DNA of 64,000 nucleotides from Tanypteryx hageni (taxonomy: Eukaryota > Arthropoda > Insecta > Odonata > Petaluridae), in NCBI GenBank assembly GCA_028673005.1, contig CM054113.1, positions 67,520,350 to 67,584,349 on the forward strand. The letters are read 5' to 3'. Below are positions 44,612 through 56,079 of the stretch, piece after piece. Made by a program: the position numbers and the translations under genes. Positions within the stretch are counted from its first letter, which is position 1, and each line of letters begins with the position of its first letter. Under the pieces are notes generated by a model. It was not told the origin of the DNA and did not search any database. It worked only from the letters and a program-made list of their open reading frames with translations.

Positions 44612-45401
44612 CCTGAATTTGTTCAGTAAATATCAAAGAGAATAAGCTTCATGATAAAATCTGTATGTTTTATCCTTTGAAGACTACCATCCTATTTTTC
44701 GACTACAAAAAATCGAATGAAATGTCGTCTTTGATTCCGGCAAATACGGTGTATCGGGTAATTTTTCGGAGCTTAAATTTTCAGCGAACGTCGCTGCTTG
44801 TCTGCGCGCCGGATATTCGGAAGAGAGAGCCTCTTGTCTTTAGCGTTTCACTTGAAGCATTCATTCATGCGAGCAGATAAGATGAAAAGGGATAGGCACA
44901 GGATGAAGGGAATCTGGAAGGATCACCGAATCACCCAGCTGTAGAAAATTCGAATGAAAGGAGTCGGAAAGCACGGTTTCAGAATGGATGCGTGGACCGT
45001 GACCTCGTAAATAGCTCTTTTCTTTTGTTCTCGGAAACAGTATGAGACGCGACAAAGAGGTCTTTTATCGCTCTTGTTTTGATCAGCAGGAGGGTTGCCC
45101 CGCAACGCTATGGAACCGCTCCTATCGTGTGTTTGCACTAACGCGCATGGCGAAGGGGCGAACTCTCCTCCTACCCTCTTCCCCCCCCCCCCCCAGTAGC
45201 ACAGCGGGTCAAATCGAAAGTAATATGTATTGTCGAACGGCGATAACATCGATAGCAACAGCGGAGAATAAAAAATTAGGGGAGGTGTTTGTTTTTAGGT
45301 GTTTTGTTTGTTATCGAGGTTTTATGGGTGTTCACATTTGGTATATCTTCGGCTCTTTGAATTTCCCGCAATGGTGGGTGTATGCGTGCGTGTATAAAAA
45401 T

Positions 45402-45551
45402 AGAACCTCGATAAATCGAATGTCTGTTACTCGAATTTTCCATAATCCAAAGTTGATATTTTTCATGTTTGTGTTTGTATGCGCTAAAATGAAGTTGTAC
45501 GACTCGAAGTTTCGACAAATCGGACCCTTTCTCTCTTTGCTTGAGGTTCAG
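45402..45551. repeat. Decayed pogo/Tc-like MITE
   Basis: TAGAACCTCGATAAATCGAA at the left with TACTCGAATTTTCC inside, and on the right CTCGAAGTTTCGACAAATCGG and CTTGAGGTTCAG. Same motif family as 36296. The right terminus is eroded. Confidence 0.4.
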
Positions 45552-45690
45552 TAAGCATGCGCTTTATTTCCTTCTTTCTATCCTTATCCGGTGACTTTTT
45601 CACCTTCCCTTTTCGTTTATTACGCGCGCACGCATAAATTGCATTGAATCAGTGGTCTAACTGACTAACTTAACGTTTTGGCCCCTAACA

Positions 45691-45986
45691 TGAATATAAT
45701 TGAGATTTTAGAGTTCTTATATGGTAGAAAATAACCCTACCAACAACATTTCCAAACGTTTCAGTGGCACTACCTACGTATTTTATTGACTCTTCCTGTT
45801 ACCGTCGCGTCTGGAGGAAGGGCATTCTCTAAATAAAAGATAATAAAAAATTATTTACGATCATCCATGACACAGGATAGGCTTTCATCTTTATCTGTTA
45901 TTTCAATAGAACAAGAGCTTTGCGAGAATCTAGATATCGATGATGTAATAAAACGCTTTTATATAATTTTAAAGCTAGCAAAGTAA
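45691..45986 (+). pseudogene. hAT transposase C-terminal (dimerisation domain) remnant
   Basis: In one frame: NIIEILEFLYGRK, stop, then YLRILLTLPVTVASGGRAFS, K, stop, KIIKNYLRSSMTQDRLSSLS, VISIEQ. The LRI.LTLPVTVASG.R.FSKLK.IK.YLR..M.Q.RLS.L..L.IE pattern is the hallmark of the hAT dimerisation domain (ZMYM1-like, widespread in arthropods). Two in-frame stops show it is dead, and the upstream catalytic part is gone. It could be a relic of an autonomous relative of the hAT MITEs here, but the family link is unproven. Confidence 0.75.
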
Positions 45987-47232
45987 ATGTTTCTTAAAAT
46001 AACGTTTTTTGATAAACTGTAACCATGTAACTGTTTGTTGTATATGATAAGATTTTAATTTTTTTGCTCAGCATTGTTAAAGAAGATATTAAATTGTTAA
46101 TAATATATACGTTAGTAACTAATAAATATGTTAATATAATTGTTATGAGTTTGCATCTACTTTTTTCTCGAGCTGCAATATTTAAAAATATTATTTGCGG
46201 GCGGCAAATTCTACTTTGCAGACGGGAGGCACATACCAACCCTGAAACTTTAGTCCTCGAGACCTGCGAAGAAGCTACGATGAAAAAGAGGCTCGCAAAA
46301 TTTAACACAGATAATATGATGTTAATTGAAATCATGGTCAGAAACCGCGAATATTGAAATTTCACCGCTTAAAAATGTTTACGCTCGATTTTCGCTCATA
46401 TGATACCAATGTAAGCTCTTATGCTGAATCATTCGCAACTTCCAATGCGACTTACCATGCAGGAATGTTTGTGGACTCCTGATATAGAGAATAATATAAG
46501 GGGCCTCCACGCATATGTGATTCAGAGGGGTGTCCCTGCCCCCGCATCGCGGGGACCTTCAGTAAGCTCATACTTTGAAGCCTCTGAAGCAAACAATGGA
46601 CCATTTCTCAGGAAACGGCCGTTAAAGTATCGCGTCACAGGGAAAAAATGTAGCAGTAATTGATAAATGCGACGAAAATGTCAAATTTGAGAGCTATAGG
46701 TCGCATTACGGACTACCGGATTGAAAGAATAATCTCGTCATTTTCATAATTGTTATTTATTTAATATTTTGTGATTCTTCGGACGTTTCTATTCGTTTTC
46801 CTGAATGCGTTTTCTGTGTAACTGTCTGCAAACGCTTAAGCTTCATCGTCCTATGGCCTGGGAGAGAGCGGAAGGACGATGTTAGACGCAACTCCTATTT
46901 TCCCTTCGTTGTGGGGGTGTAGGGGGAGAAAGAGAGAGATACGGGCTGGTTTGTTCTGTTGCTCTGCCCAAGAACAAGGAAACTGCGCCCCCTCCCTTCC
47001 AGTCGCAGAGGTTTCCTCGGAGATGGCGAGCAAATAATACTGTTTACCAGTCGTTCATAAAGTCGCAAACTTTGTGTGTGGTAATAGGATCTCTCCTAAA
47101 AATGATCTCCACGTAATTAGCGAAGACGCATAAATTGCCTTTATACTCTCAGTAAATAATGAACCGAGGAAAAAATTATTGGTTATTGAGATGATTGGTG
47201 GTGCCAAGAAAGGGGAAAATGATTGAAAACGT
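45987..47232. other. Intron with hAT debris
   Basis: Continues from the transposase relic. GGGCGGCAAATTCTACTTTGC near 46200 may be that element's 3' end, and similar sequence occurs near 17690-17715. At 46340-46450 a patch (CCGCTTAAAAATGTTTACGC, TTTTCGCTCATATGATACC) resembles 60660-60720. The stretch 46860-47030 is GC-rich with no gene. Confidence 0.35.
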
Positions 47233-47240
47233 AATAAAGT

Positions 47241-47527
47241 CAGTGTCAAACTGGCGGGCCGTATGCGGCCATTTTTGTGCCTTATTGCGGCCCGATAGCT
47301 AATTTTTGTTTCTAGTGAATCGTTTGGGATTTCATATAAATGCTTTATTTTGGTGAAAACAAAGGAGCGAATTTTCTAAATTATTGTTTTTAATTGCTAA
47401 ACAGGGGTCCAATCTTCTAGCCTAAGTTTATCGCTTCAGCTCTGGCCCTCATTAAACAACAGCGGCTCTTCTATAACATCCTTCGCTTTAATACGGCCCG
47501 GACGCCTCCTCGAGTTTGACATGCCTG
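47241..47527. mobile_element. hAT-like element, 287 bp
   Basis: The left end CAGTGTCAAACTGGCGGGCC and the inverted right end CAGGCATGTCAAACTCGAGG share the CAG...GTCAAACT pattern, with GGCCCG blocks inside both ends. The flanking bases (AATAAAGT and ATTTAAAGT) are similar but not an exact duplication. A fragment of the same family is at 24186. Confidence 0.6.
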
Positions 47528-48229
47528 ATTTAAAGTAATGCCGGTATTTTTCTCTCTTTTTATATTTATTTTCGAGTGTTTATTTGCTCTCAGATTATTT
47601 TAAAAAGTAGATCCACGCTATTATTTTTTTACATTTATTATCAATTTAATGACCTATTGGTCCATGTTTTTGTTTTGACTATATGTAGTCGACGTTATTT
47701 ATTCAGAAAATTGACAAGGTACATCCTAGCATAATATCACGGAAAGTCATCAAAAGAATAGTCATCAAAACTTCGCATTGATACTGGAGCCAGGCTATAA
47801 TTTTTTTGTCGGTGGATTTTTCCCATAGTGTCGTTTCCATGCATGCAGTGACGGAGGTTAATGGAAAAAATATCTTAAAATAGTCGCAGAAATTTCAGGA
47901 GTCAGCATGATGGCATAATTTGTAAGTTCAACCTGTCAAAAATTGCCTCCAGGCAACACGAAATTGTTCCTCCCCCAAAAAACTCGTTCGGCGTAGAGGG
48001 ATATTCTCCGACATCTTATCTCGATCGTGCATCGCGTGTTTTTCTCGCGATGCTAGAATATCGGGCATGGGTCCCGCATTCTTCTCCATTGCTTCCCCCG
48101 CCTTATATATGTATACATATATAGAACGCGAAGTGGAATTATGTTGTTCCCGCGGCACGCCTTTTCGTCGCGTGTGGGTGTCAGCAGAGACGTGACCGCG
48201 CGGACACGTGTGATGAGCATATTCCCCTC

Positions 48230-48900
48230 CCCTCTTCCCAATCCACTCCTCCCCTCCTGTTTTATTTCTTCAGGAAAACAGTCTCTTATGTGCCGGGCGT
48301 ACACACTCTCTGGAACGTAGCCAAGGACGGGAGAATGAGGGGGTGAGTGGAGGAGGAGGCAAAGGAGAAAGGAGGGGAGGAGAGTGTGGGAGAGATAAGG
48401 GAAGCGAAAAAATATAGCAGCGGCACTTCATGCGCCCGCTCTCTCTCCCACACACTCCCTCCCTCCCCAGAGCTGACCCTCCCCAGTCCCCCACCCCCCT
48501 CGTCGGACTTTGCTCTCTTTCCTCAAACACCCTCCTTCCTCTCCCCTATCCCCATTCCTTTCCCAAAGGGTCACGTCTGCCACGTCGTCACGCGTGCAAC
48601 GGAGCACGCACGGCATCATCGCAAAGAGGGTCTCTTCGATGATGGCGTGTTGCAACCCGTGTGCGTTTTAGAAGGGGGGAGGGTTGGTGGTAGTCGTGTC
48701 TTCCACTTTCCCTCGAAAATGGCACTAGCGGAATATTTAGCAGTCTCGGATCACAAAAGGGAGCGACGGTTCTTATAATTCGCTTAGCTTTCTCACCAAG
48801 GGGAGAGCCGGGATGGATGGGAAAGGGACGGGACGTACGTTGCACTATGAGATGGAGAATGTCTCACTATAATCGATTCCCTTTCCGCTCCGTATCCGAG
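48230..48900. other. GC-rich block with purine and pyrimidine patches
   Basis: Purine-rich at 48335-48410, C/T-rich at 48435-48570, then CpG-rich to 48700. Frames on both strands overlap (48270-48530 minus, 48347-48778 plus, 48588-48845 minus) and none has a domain. Candidate regulatory island only. Confidence 0.3.
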
Positions 48901-49172
48901 TGCATTTTTACAGCTCTCTTCCTCTCTCCGTGTCTCGTCTCGGAGATTTCTATCTTCTCCTTTGAGGGAGATGTAAAAATCACTATGTTTTACGATGTGA
49001 GAATTTTCTTCCGAGAACGTAGAATTGCGACGCGCTACTAAACCCTTGGCGCTCTCCGATGCGAGTTATGCTGTTTTTTCCGGTTTCGTAAAAACGAGAA
49101 GCTGGTAAACAAATCGTCTCCCGGGCCAGGGAACGAAGGCGCGCCAAAACGTCCCGATTTTAATGCTGCGTA

Positions 49173-49382
49173 CGGTAAAATCCCGACTAACCGGCGTTTC
49201 CATCGAACGGGATTTCCGTCAACCGGTATTTCTGTCGAAACGGATATCCATCAACCGGAATTTCTGTTCACTGGGATTTCGATTAACCGGAATGTCAATT
49301 TACCGAAATTTCAGTTAAACAAAATTTCGATTTACCTGAAAAGGTTCTGTCCCGAAGCATCTGGTAAAACGGGTGTTTACCG
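49173..49382. mobile_element. TA-associated MITE built of tandem copies of its terminal motif
   Basis: The left end CGGTAAAATCCCGACTAACC and the inverted right end CGGTAAACACCCGTTTTACC are terminal repeats. TA precedes the left end and TG follows the right. Between them about eight near-repeats of a motif like ATTTCNGTCAACCGGNA, spaced 18-19 bases, fill 49195-49340. Non-coding. Fragments of the same subfamily are at 37437 and 39560. Confidence 0.6.
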
Positions 49383-49399
49383 TGTGAACGATTTCATTC

Positions 49400-50265
49400 T
49401 AAAGAAAATCCATAGGAATATTTCAATGCACCGTCACCACTCCGGAAATGCGTTTTCGTTCGAAAACGTACCGTTATCTCGTTAAGTCATGCTTTAAATA
49501 AATCTTTGCGTTGGTTAGTTGGCGGAAGGGAGATAAAACGGCGAACGAGGGATGTCGCTGTTTTCTTAAGAATGGAATTCTTGGTATTTGTATTAATTAA
49601 ACGAATCATATGTCTTGCTGGTAGTGTCTGAAGGCGCTTTCTTTTTTGTACACTTGGCGTCGACGTCTTCATTACACAACATACAAAGGATGTGCTAGGA
49701 ATGTAAGCGGGGGAGTATAACTTACATGTTGAGACTGAAGAGCGAGGCATCGAATGGATATGCTAGATAATATTCCATGAGTTTTTTTTTAGGTAAATCG
49801 TCCAATCGTTCTTTCTGTTGCTTCTCAAGTCGGCCAAATTAATTATGATCGCACCCAATATTTATAAATATTTGATTCAATTAATCCAAGTATTTCTGGC
49901 GTTATTTATTCACACATATCGTGCGAGTGTCAAATTGAAAAAAAAAACTGGTAGTTAAAATGCAGCACCTCTCTTTCAATGGAATGAATCAGTCGTTTTA
50001 AATGAGTTGGTAGTCATCCCGTAGACTGCTATAAAAGTTACCTGGAAAGAGTTACTCAAGCGCGCTCTCGGAATTCCTCATTCAAACCTCTCTACCGAGA
50101 ATCGTGCCCGATAGGCTTTCCTTTGCCGCACCTTTCTCCTATATACTTATCTTTTATCACCCTCGACACAACTAACATAACTTCGGATCTCTACGTGATG
50201 GTAACGTCAATTTGGCAGTCTCCGATCACTCGCCGTTTTCGTTGTGCACTTCAAGCCGTCTGGAT
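49400..50265. other. Intron without identified gene
   Basis: No element ends or domain-bearing frame seen. The minus-strand frame 49487-49750 is short and anonymous. Confidence 0.3.
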
Positions 50266-50269
50266 CAAC

Positions 50270-50426
50270 TGGTTACATTCGATAAATCGAACGTCTACAA
50301 CTCGAATAATAGATCAATCTAAATAGATGTTTTTCACTTGCCACTTAAAAATGGAGCTCTATAAACCTTTAAGTTTTTCTGTCTTCCCTGAAGTTTCTAG
50401 TGTCGAAGTTCGACCGAATCTCCATT
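50270..50426. repeat. Decayed pogo/Tc-like MITE
   Basis: TTACATTCGATAAATCGAAC and TACAACTCGAATAATAG at the left, GTCGAAGTTCGACCGAATC at the right. Terminal motif family as at 36296, ends eroded. Confidence 0.35.
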
Positions 50427-50626
50427 CGTGTGAGTTTTTCTAGAGAACAAGGAGGATGCTATCTGAGGAAATCAGTCTGTTCTTTGGCAGCTTTATAAGT
50501 TTACTACCTACTGTTAAAACAAATTAAAAGATTCAGACTTAATCGGAGGAGACCGTGTATGAAATTCATTTTCTCCGTGTAATAGCCTTTACATTTAATT
50601 TATTTTTAGCTAGATCATATGAATAG

Positions 50627-50751
50627 CGACTTTTAAAATGAGCCCAGCAACGATAACAAAGACGAAGAGATACAACCATACCCTGGCCAGCATTCGAACT
50701 CGCTAACCTAGTATCGGGGGCTAGACACGCTAACCACCCTCTACCACAGAC
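50627..50751 (-). repeat. tRNA-related SINE, minus strand
   Basis: On the minus strand: GTCTGTGGTAGAGGGTGGTT then AGCGTGTCTAG (A-box-like), then TTAGCGAGTTCGAATG (B-box-like), then a body containing CTTTGTTATCGTTGCTGGGC and TCATTTTAAAAG. The body is shared with the copy at 59525-59650. Confidence 0.5.
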
Positions 50752-51270
50752 GACAGCATGAATTTTAATACCAAAGCGAAGAGAATAGATTAAAATCGTG
50801 GGACATAAAAGTCAATATACATTCTCATCCTATACTGTGCGTAAGAGTTTGCAGAAGAATGATGCGAATGGTAATTGTAATATGGAAGAGTCGTTGGCTG
50901 TGAGTAAAGAAGAAGAGGGATGAGAAGTGTGCGAGTAATACTAACAATAAGTAAACATTATAGCGCATTGGAAATCAGTCAAAATACGCATAATAAGACC
51001 GATGGATAAAAAATAGGTCGCTTTTTATGGAATTTATTGTGAAACCTTTCCTTTCGTGGGTTTTCTCATGAGCGCGGTTGATTAACAATTGATTTTGGAT
51101 TTGGATAATTTGAAATTGTAACATTATCTACTTCTTAGGAGGAATTATTTCCATATTTAAGATCTAATTTCAACTAAATTTATTACGTTTTCTCTATCAT
51201 TTCTTTTTTGGTGGAATTTGTTTTTTCTTGATGAATTCCTAGCTCATCCTGTAGTACCTAAACAGTTATT

Positions 51271-51563
51271 CATTTGTTTAAACTTTAAGAATTTTTAACT
51301 GCCAAACAAATTAAAATGTCAAAATTTGTATAATCCCTATTTCGTTTTTTTTAGGAATTATACTTATTAAAAAAATTTCAACTCCGTAGCACATGCGGAA
51401 ATACATAAACCTTGAAAATTTGTTTAAACAATTGAGAATTTTTAGCGGCCGCGTTGTTGCACTTTTTCAAAATTTTCGCTTTTTCTAGTCGGTTTTGCAC
51501 AAAATCCTACCAAAGAAAAAAATTTCGAATCTCCAGCTCATCTGGAAGTGCCTAAACATTAGT
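51271..51563 (+). repeat. ~290-bp dispersed repeat, copy 2
   Basis: Counterpart of 31121-31411 in the same orientation, 20 kb apart, differing at scattered positions. Just before it, AGCTCATCCTGTAGTACCTAAACAG (51241-51265) is an imperfect copy of its own last 27 bases, so the unit may be a monomer of a tandem repeat of about 296 bp. Confidence 0.8.
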
Positions 51564-51732
51564 CAATAATTGTACCAGAAAACCAAAGTGTAGTTGATAT
51601 TTAAATTTCTTTCATAAAAATAGATTGTATGAAATATACCTAAACACGAAAATACTTTGTAGGATAATTCTTACAATACCAGAGACCGTAGCGTCCACTG
51701 AAGATGGTTTTCACAATTAAGATCAATAAAAA

Positions 51733-51896
51733 ATTATTTACGATCGACTATTTCAGAAGAAAGGCTGACTGGGTTGCCACTGTTATCCACTGAACAAAAG
51801 GAGGCTGATAAGATTGACAGGTCAAGAATAATTGATAGAGTTGCTCATATGAAAGCTAGAGAAGTAAATTTCAAAAATGTATTTCGTAATAAATGA
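51733..51896 (+). pseudogene. hAT transposase extreme C-terminus (relic)
   Basis: AAAAAATTATTTACGATCGA encodes the start of the KNYLRSTI-like block. After a frameshift the frame reads ERLTGLPLLSTEQKEADKID then RSRIIDRVAHMKAREVNF and ends at a stop. This is the segment that follows the dimerisation helix in hAT transposases and is colinear with 45850-45986. Only the last ~55 residues remain. Confidence 0.6.
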
Positions 51897-52107
51897 TTGC
51901 AAGATTTTCTACTCATGAAATTAATGATGATTGTTTATACTTAGGTTTTTCTGTAATTTGGAAAATATACTGTATGTATCATTGTAAAAATTGTTAATAG
52001 ATAACATTTTTGTGTAATGTATTTGAATTTTATTTAAAATTTTATTTATATTTCATTACTTTTAAAAAGTAAAAATAACTAAATTATAAATATACTCGTA
52101 TATTTTT

Positions 52108-52181
52108 TTGAATGTGGGTAGGGGGCCCCGCGGCAACCGCATCGCCCCGGGTCCCGCGGATCCTAGAGACGGCTCTGATGA
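52108..52181 (+). repeat. hAT-like right-end fragment
   Basis: GGGGGCCCCGCGGCAACCGC followed by GCCCCGGGTCCCGCGGATCC and TAGAGACGGCTCTG is very GC-rich in an AT-rich setting. It lies ~210 bases after the transposase relic at 51733, so the two may be the 3' part of one element. The counterpart left end type is at 25007. Confidence 0.4.
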
Positions 52182-53400
52182 CCGAATTTAACTATAGAAG
52201 ATAAAACGCGCTAATTTTATCCATGTTCATAGATTACACTCGTTTTACTCTTGAAACGAAATTCCTCCCGTTCTAAGGCTACCTCAGTGACTTTAATTTT
52301 AGGAATTGGTCTAGGGTGAGTAAAATTCCAGCAATCTGAATCTGGAGTGACAAAACGCTATTTAAAAGAACGAAGTGAGTCACTCACTTTGCATTCTTGA
52401 GGCGTTTCCATTGTTCTCGAAAGTTAGCGATAAGCCGCGGAAGTGCAGGCAAAGAAGCGCCTTGAAATGCCGGCTGCTGTTGTTATCTCTTTGAGGCTGC
52501 GGTCTTTCAGAAACGATGTGATGGTGAATTCGCTAATCGATTCTTTATAGTTATATCCGGCCCAGAAAATGCCTATAGAGCGTTATTGTTGTTATTGGGA
52601 GGCTGGCCTGTTTGGGAGTATAGAATTTGTAATTTGCAAAATAAAAAAGGAATTGTGTTATAACAAGTAATCTGGGATCGGGAAAGCTTGCTCTTTGTAT
52701 CCGTTCAAGTTGTTGCGATAATTAATAACCGAGTTTGAATGTAGCATTTATGGTATTTAAAATATTTTCTCATGACCGTAGAGCGATTGCTATTGATTTT
52801 GTTTAGAAGATTTACGATATTTGCTTTATTGCATACTAAATCGTATTTTGAATTTTCGGGTTTACATCTAATAATATATTAATTACAGGCCTCCCTCTCT
52901 TTATGCGGGTTCGCTTTATGAGACAACCCTCCGGCACTTTAAACCTCCACTATTATGTCACTCACAACAGTCACCACTTGCGCTCGTCTGCTTCCTTTTA
53001 TTGGCGAGTATAATTTAGTGTTAATTGTCTTAAGTTTGTATTTAGCGCATAATAAATCGTTATGGAGTGAAAGAAGAGCGTCTTGGAGGGGAGTTAGGAT
53101 TGCTTGTTGTTTTCCGCTTAATATTTTTTCGTTATACTGATGGCATCGAATCTCCAGCCTTGGGAAAAACACAATCGTACTACAAACATTAATTTGTTCG
53201 TCATAATCGTTAAATGGATGTTTTATCCGAGAAATTTTGCATCGAATTGTCCCTGTACCAAAACTGCGGAATTAAAATCCTATTGGTGCCCGGTAGCTTG
53301 CTAAATACACATTCGTTATATCAGAGCTCCTCCTTATTTACTCTAAAAATTACTTTATATCGATCGTTTTTTATGTGGAAGTTTTTAAACGCTGCAGTGT
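52182..53400. other. Intron without identified gene
   Basis: Ordinary intron sequence. The two overlapping frames at 52939-53172 on opposite strands have no domain. Confidence 0.3.
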
Positions 53401-53419
53401 TTTATACCCTCTATGCCGG

Positions 53420-53660
53420 TGGTTCTCGACATTTTTGTAAGCGCGTCACACATTCCATTCATACACGTAATTTCGTGTTGTTACCACCTTGGGAAAAGTT
53501 TTATATTTTTACATACGAGTATCACAGCGTATACAGTAATTTATTTTTCGATATTACATCGTCATCAATTTATTGGAGGAAATACCCTTATGACCTAACA
53601 ATATTTCCTGTTCGTTGGTTTATTTATTTATTTATCAACCCCCTTCGCGACCCATAAACG
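53420..53660. repeat. hAT-like fragment
   Basis: CCGGTGGTTCTCGACATTTTTG then AAGCGCGTCACAC at the left resembles the CAGTGGTTCTCAA termini. CCCCCTTCGCGACCC near 53639 resembles the inside of a right end. The terminal bases are eroded and no duplication is visible. Confidence 0.35.
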
Positions 53661-53807
53661 ATAGTGCCATGGCAATACCATATGCTGATTCTAATATCAC
53701 AACGCGGTTATCCATTGTTTTATTTTGATTTTTCTAATTCGCAATCGAAGAATTGTCACTTTTCTATCACCACAAACAATTTTCTTTAGGATTTTTTTAT
53801 CCTCCAA

Positions 53808-54695
53808 GTGGATCGTCGTCGAAAATTCCCGCCTACCTACGCGTTCGCATGCCTCCCACTCGGTCGCGAAACGTTCGCGATAACATCGTCGTGGTACCAG
53901 CACCTTCTCCTTCACCGTCAAGGGACCTGGTCCGGCGCGTCAGTTACCGAGGCAATCAACCGGAGAAACGCCCCTTATAACGAGACCTTCGAAACTCGAG
54001 TGGGAAAGGAAGGAAGGGAAGCAAGCTCGAAGCAGAAGATGGGCACGCGATCGCCACTCTGCCTTCCTCGCCTTCCAAAAGAGGTCCTTTTATCGACAGA
54101 ACATCCCCAGAGGGGCCACTCGAGAAAGTGCCGGCGACGGGGCAGCGAGATCCCTGCTCATCATCTTCCGAGACAACCTCGGGCGATATATTTCCGATCC
54201 ACTTTTAGTCTGCGGGGGAGCGTGAAGGGAGGATTTTTACCGATCCTTCCGCCTTTTTTTAAACGATTCTTAGCACATGCCCCAGCAGAGCCGCGTCGGG
54301 GATGGCCGCGAGGCAAGAGAGCGTCAAGCCCGTACTTCCTCCCTCGATATTCTCAAAAAAATTATCTCCGCTCTCCTTTTTATGAAAGCCGTCTCCCCAC
54401 GAATATCTCCTTTTCCGGCCACTTTCTACCCCCAAAGCGTCGGCTGCACCCTCGAAAAAATCTAACGAGTAAACAACCCTCCGTACCCTCTTTTTGGAGT
54501 TCATTTCAAACCTCTCCCCTCGACCTACGAGAAACTCTTGAAAAAAAATCCTTCCACCCTCATCCGTTGGAATTCCCGTTCGCGACGCGAATTCCTCTCC
54601 ACCCCCTCCGCGACATTCTCTCTCCCTTTTTTGGCAGATCCCTCTTTGCCGTACGCTTTTCAAATGCTGCGAGAAATCTCGTGAATGAACCCTAG
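53808..54695 (+). other. 295-codon open frame in a GC-rich block, function unknown
   Basis: An uninterrupted frame of 888 bp, the longest here that is neither LINE nor low-complexity. The translation is rich in Arg, Pro, Ser and Phe with no recognisable domain, signal peptide or membrane segment. The opposite strand is also open for 158 codons (54259-54735), which suggests composition (few stop triplets in C-rich, CpG-rich DNA). No splice sites or core promoter were identified around it. Most likely a chance frame over a regulatory block. A lineage-specific gene is possible but unsupported. Confidence 0.15.
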
Positions 54696-54867
54696 AGTGC
54701 GTACGTTTCTTTGGCTGTGATTGTAGTAATTTCACGAATTCATGGTTTTGTATGAGATGACTTGTATAGAAGCAAATAAAATAGGTTCGTAATGCGTTTT
54801 AATAGTAAAACATATTTAAATGTTTAAATGCGTTATTTGCTTGGGGTGTTCCATATGCACTCTAAGG

Positions 54868-55077
54868 CAGTGGTGCCCAAACTTTTCTTTGGAAGTTTTC
54901 TATATATTCTGAGGTGCCATATAAGTGAAAATCAAGTCTAAATAAGGTTTTTATGGCTAACATGTCAATATTTAAATTTTTATTGTAAAAAAATTCAAAA
55001 AAGGTATGAATTAGTGTGTTAAATTTTTCGAATTGCTTTTCGCCATAGCTTCGCGGGCCGTGATTTGAGCACCGCTG
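54868..55077. mobile_element. hAT-type element, 210 bp, 8-bp TSD
   Basis: It starts CAGTGGTGCCCAAACTTTTC and ends GGGCCGTGATTTGAGCACCGCTG. Inverted, the right end reads CAGCGGTGCTCAAATCACGG. Flanks CTCTAAGG (54860-54867) and CTCTAGGG (55078-55085) are an 8-bp duplication with one change. Non-coding hAT MITE of the CAGNGGTGCNCAAA form. Confidence 0.75.
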
Positions 55078-55085
55078 CTCTAGGG

Positions 55086-55920
55086 TTAAACCCTCCATGC
55101 CACTCTGGTTTTACGACGCGTGGGTTAAGTGGATATAGACACTCGGAGAGGGCCCTTTATTTATAACTGAACTTGAAAACTCAGCTCAAAGACCACCAGA
55201 GCACGTGAATTTTCAGGTGCAACGGAGATGCGTTACCGAAAACTTGGACGTATAACGATACAACGCCCCGCGAAATCGGATTTTTTTCCATATACGTGAT
55301 GGTCAAAGTAAGGGTTGCCTAACTGGCGGCCTTTATTCGGCAGGTAATATGAATATAAATACGTAAAACGTTATTCCACAGAACAAACGGCATTTTTATA
55401 TATTTTGATACTCATGAAAACACCTGAGTTGATGCAAAAGCTTGTTTTTGAGGGTTTATGGCGGTGAGGTGGCGGCATAAGTCAGACAAACTGACATGCT
55501 TAATTACTCATTATGATGTACCTGTTGTACTGTGTTATCGTATAAAAATCTGCAGAATTAATTTATTGCTCTCGACTTGATTAATAAAATAAGAAAAAAT
55601 ATTATTGTTTAAATGACAAAAACTGCAGTTAACAAGAACTCGCTTTTGCGTTGATAATTTCGGCCATATATTCAGCTTTACGTGGTTTTCCCACACTACC
55701 ACAAATGAATCAAGTGAAAATCAACTTCATCGCGATTGGGATGATGTTTTGTTGTTTTAAAGGTCTTTATTTCTGAATAGGATCTTGTACAGTAAGTGAT
55801 AACAACAATAACAATAAACAACAATATAGTACAACAGTAACATATAATAATAAAATAAACTGAAATTTCGCCTTTTGCTCTTTGCGAAGCGACGCGTAAC
55901 TAAACACGACTCTCGGTTCA
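55086..55920. other. Intron without identified gene
   Basis: A hAT-like phrase AACTGGCGGCCTTTATTCGG at 55321 hints at another eroded element. Otherwise no feature. AACAACAATAACAATAAACAAC at about 55801-55822 is a simple CAA/TAA-rich patch. Confidence 0.3.
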
Positions 55921-56020
55921 TTCAGTTATGATATATATATGTTCCTCCTCTGTAAGAAGTCTATATATAATAGATATCGCTCTCCTCTGTAAGGAACGTC
56001 TATATATAATGATAGCGAAA
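55921..56020 (+). repeat. Duplicated short motif shared with 31430-31467
   Basis: TCCTCTGTAAGGAACGTCTA then TATATAATGAT at about 55983-56013, with an imperfect copy at about 55944-55972, also occurs at 31436-31467. The shared TCTATATATAATGAT may be the left end of a Helitron-like element. Confidence 0.45.
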
Positions 56021-56079
56021 GGACGTCTAACGGGATGAGGTATAGCGAGGACAACCGTACTGCGAGAAATTTCCCGACT

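Noticed and set aside
48270..48845. Five overlapping frames on both strands
   Set aside because: Compositional. None is supported by domains or splice sites.
53214..53657. 147-codon plus frame
   Set aside because: Runs into a hAT-like fragment. No domain or splice signals.
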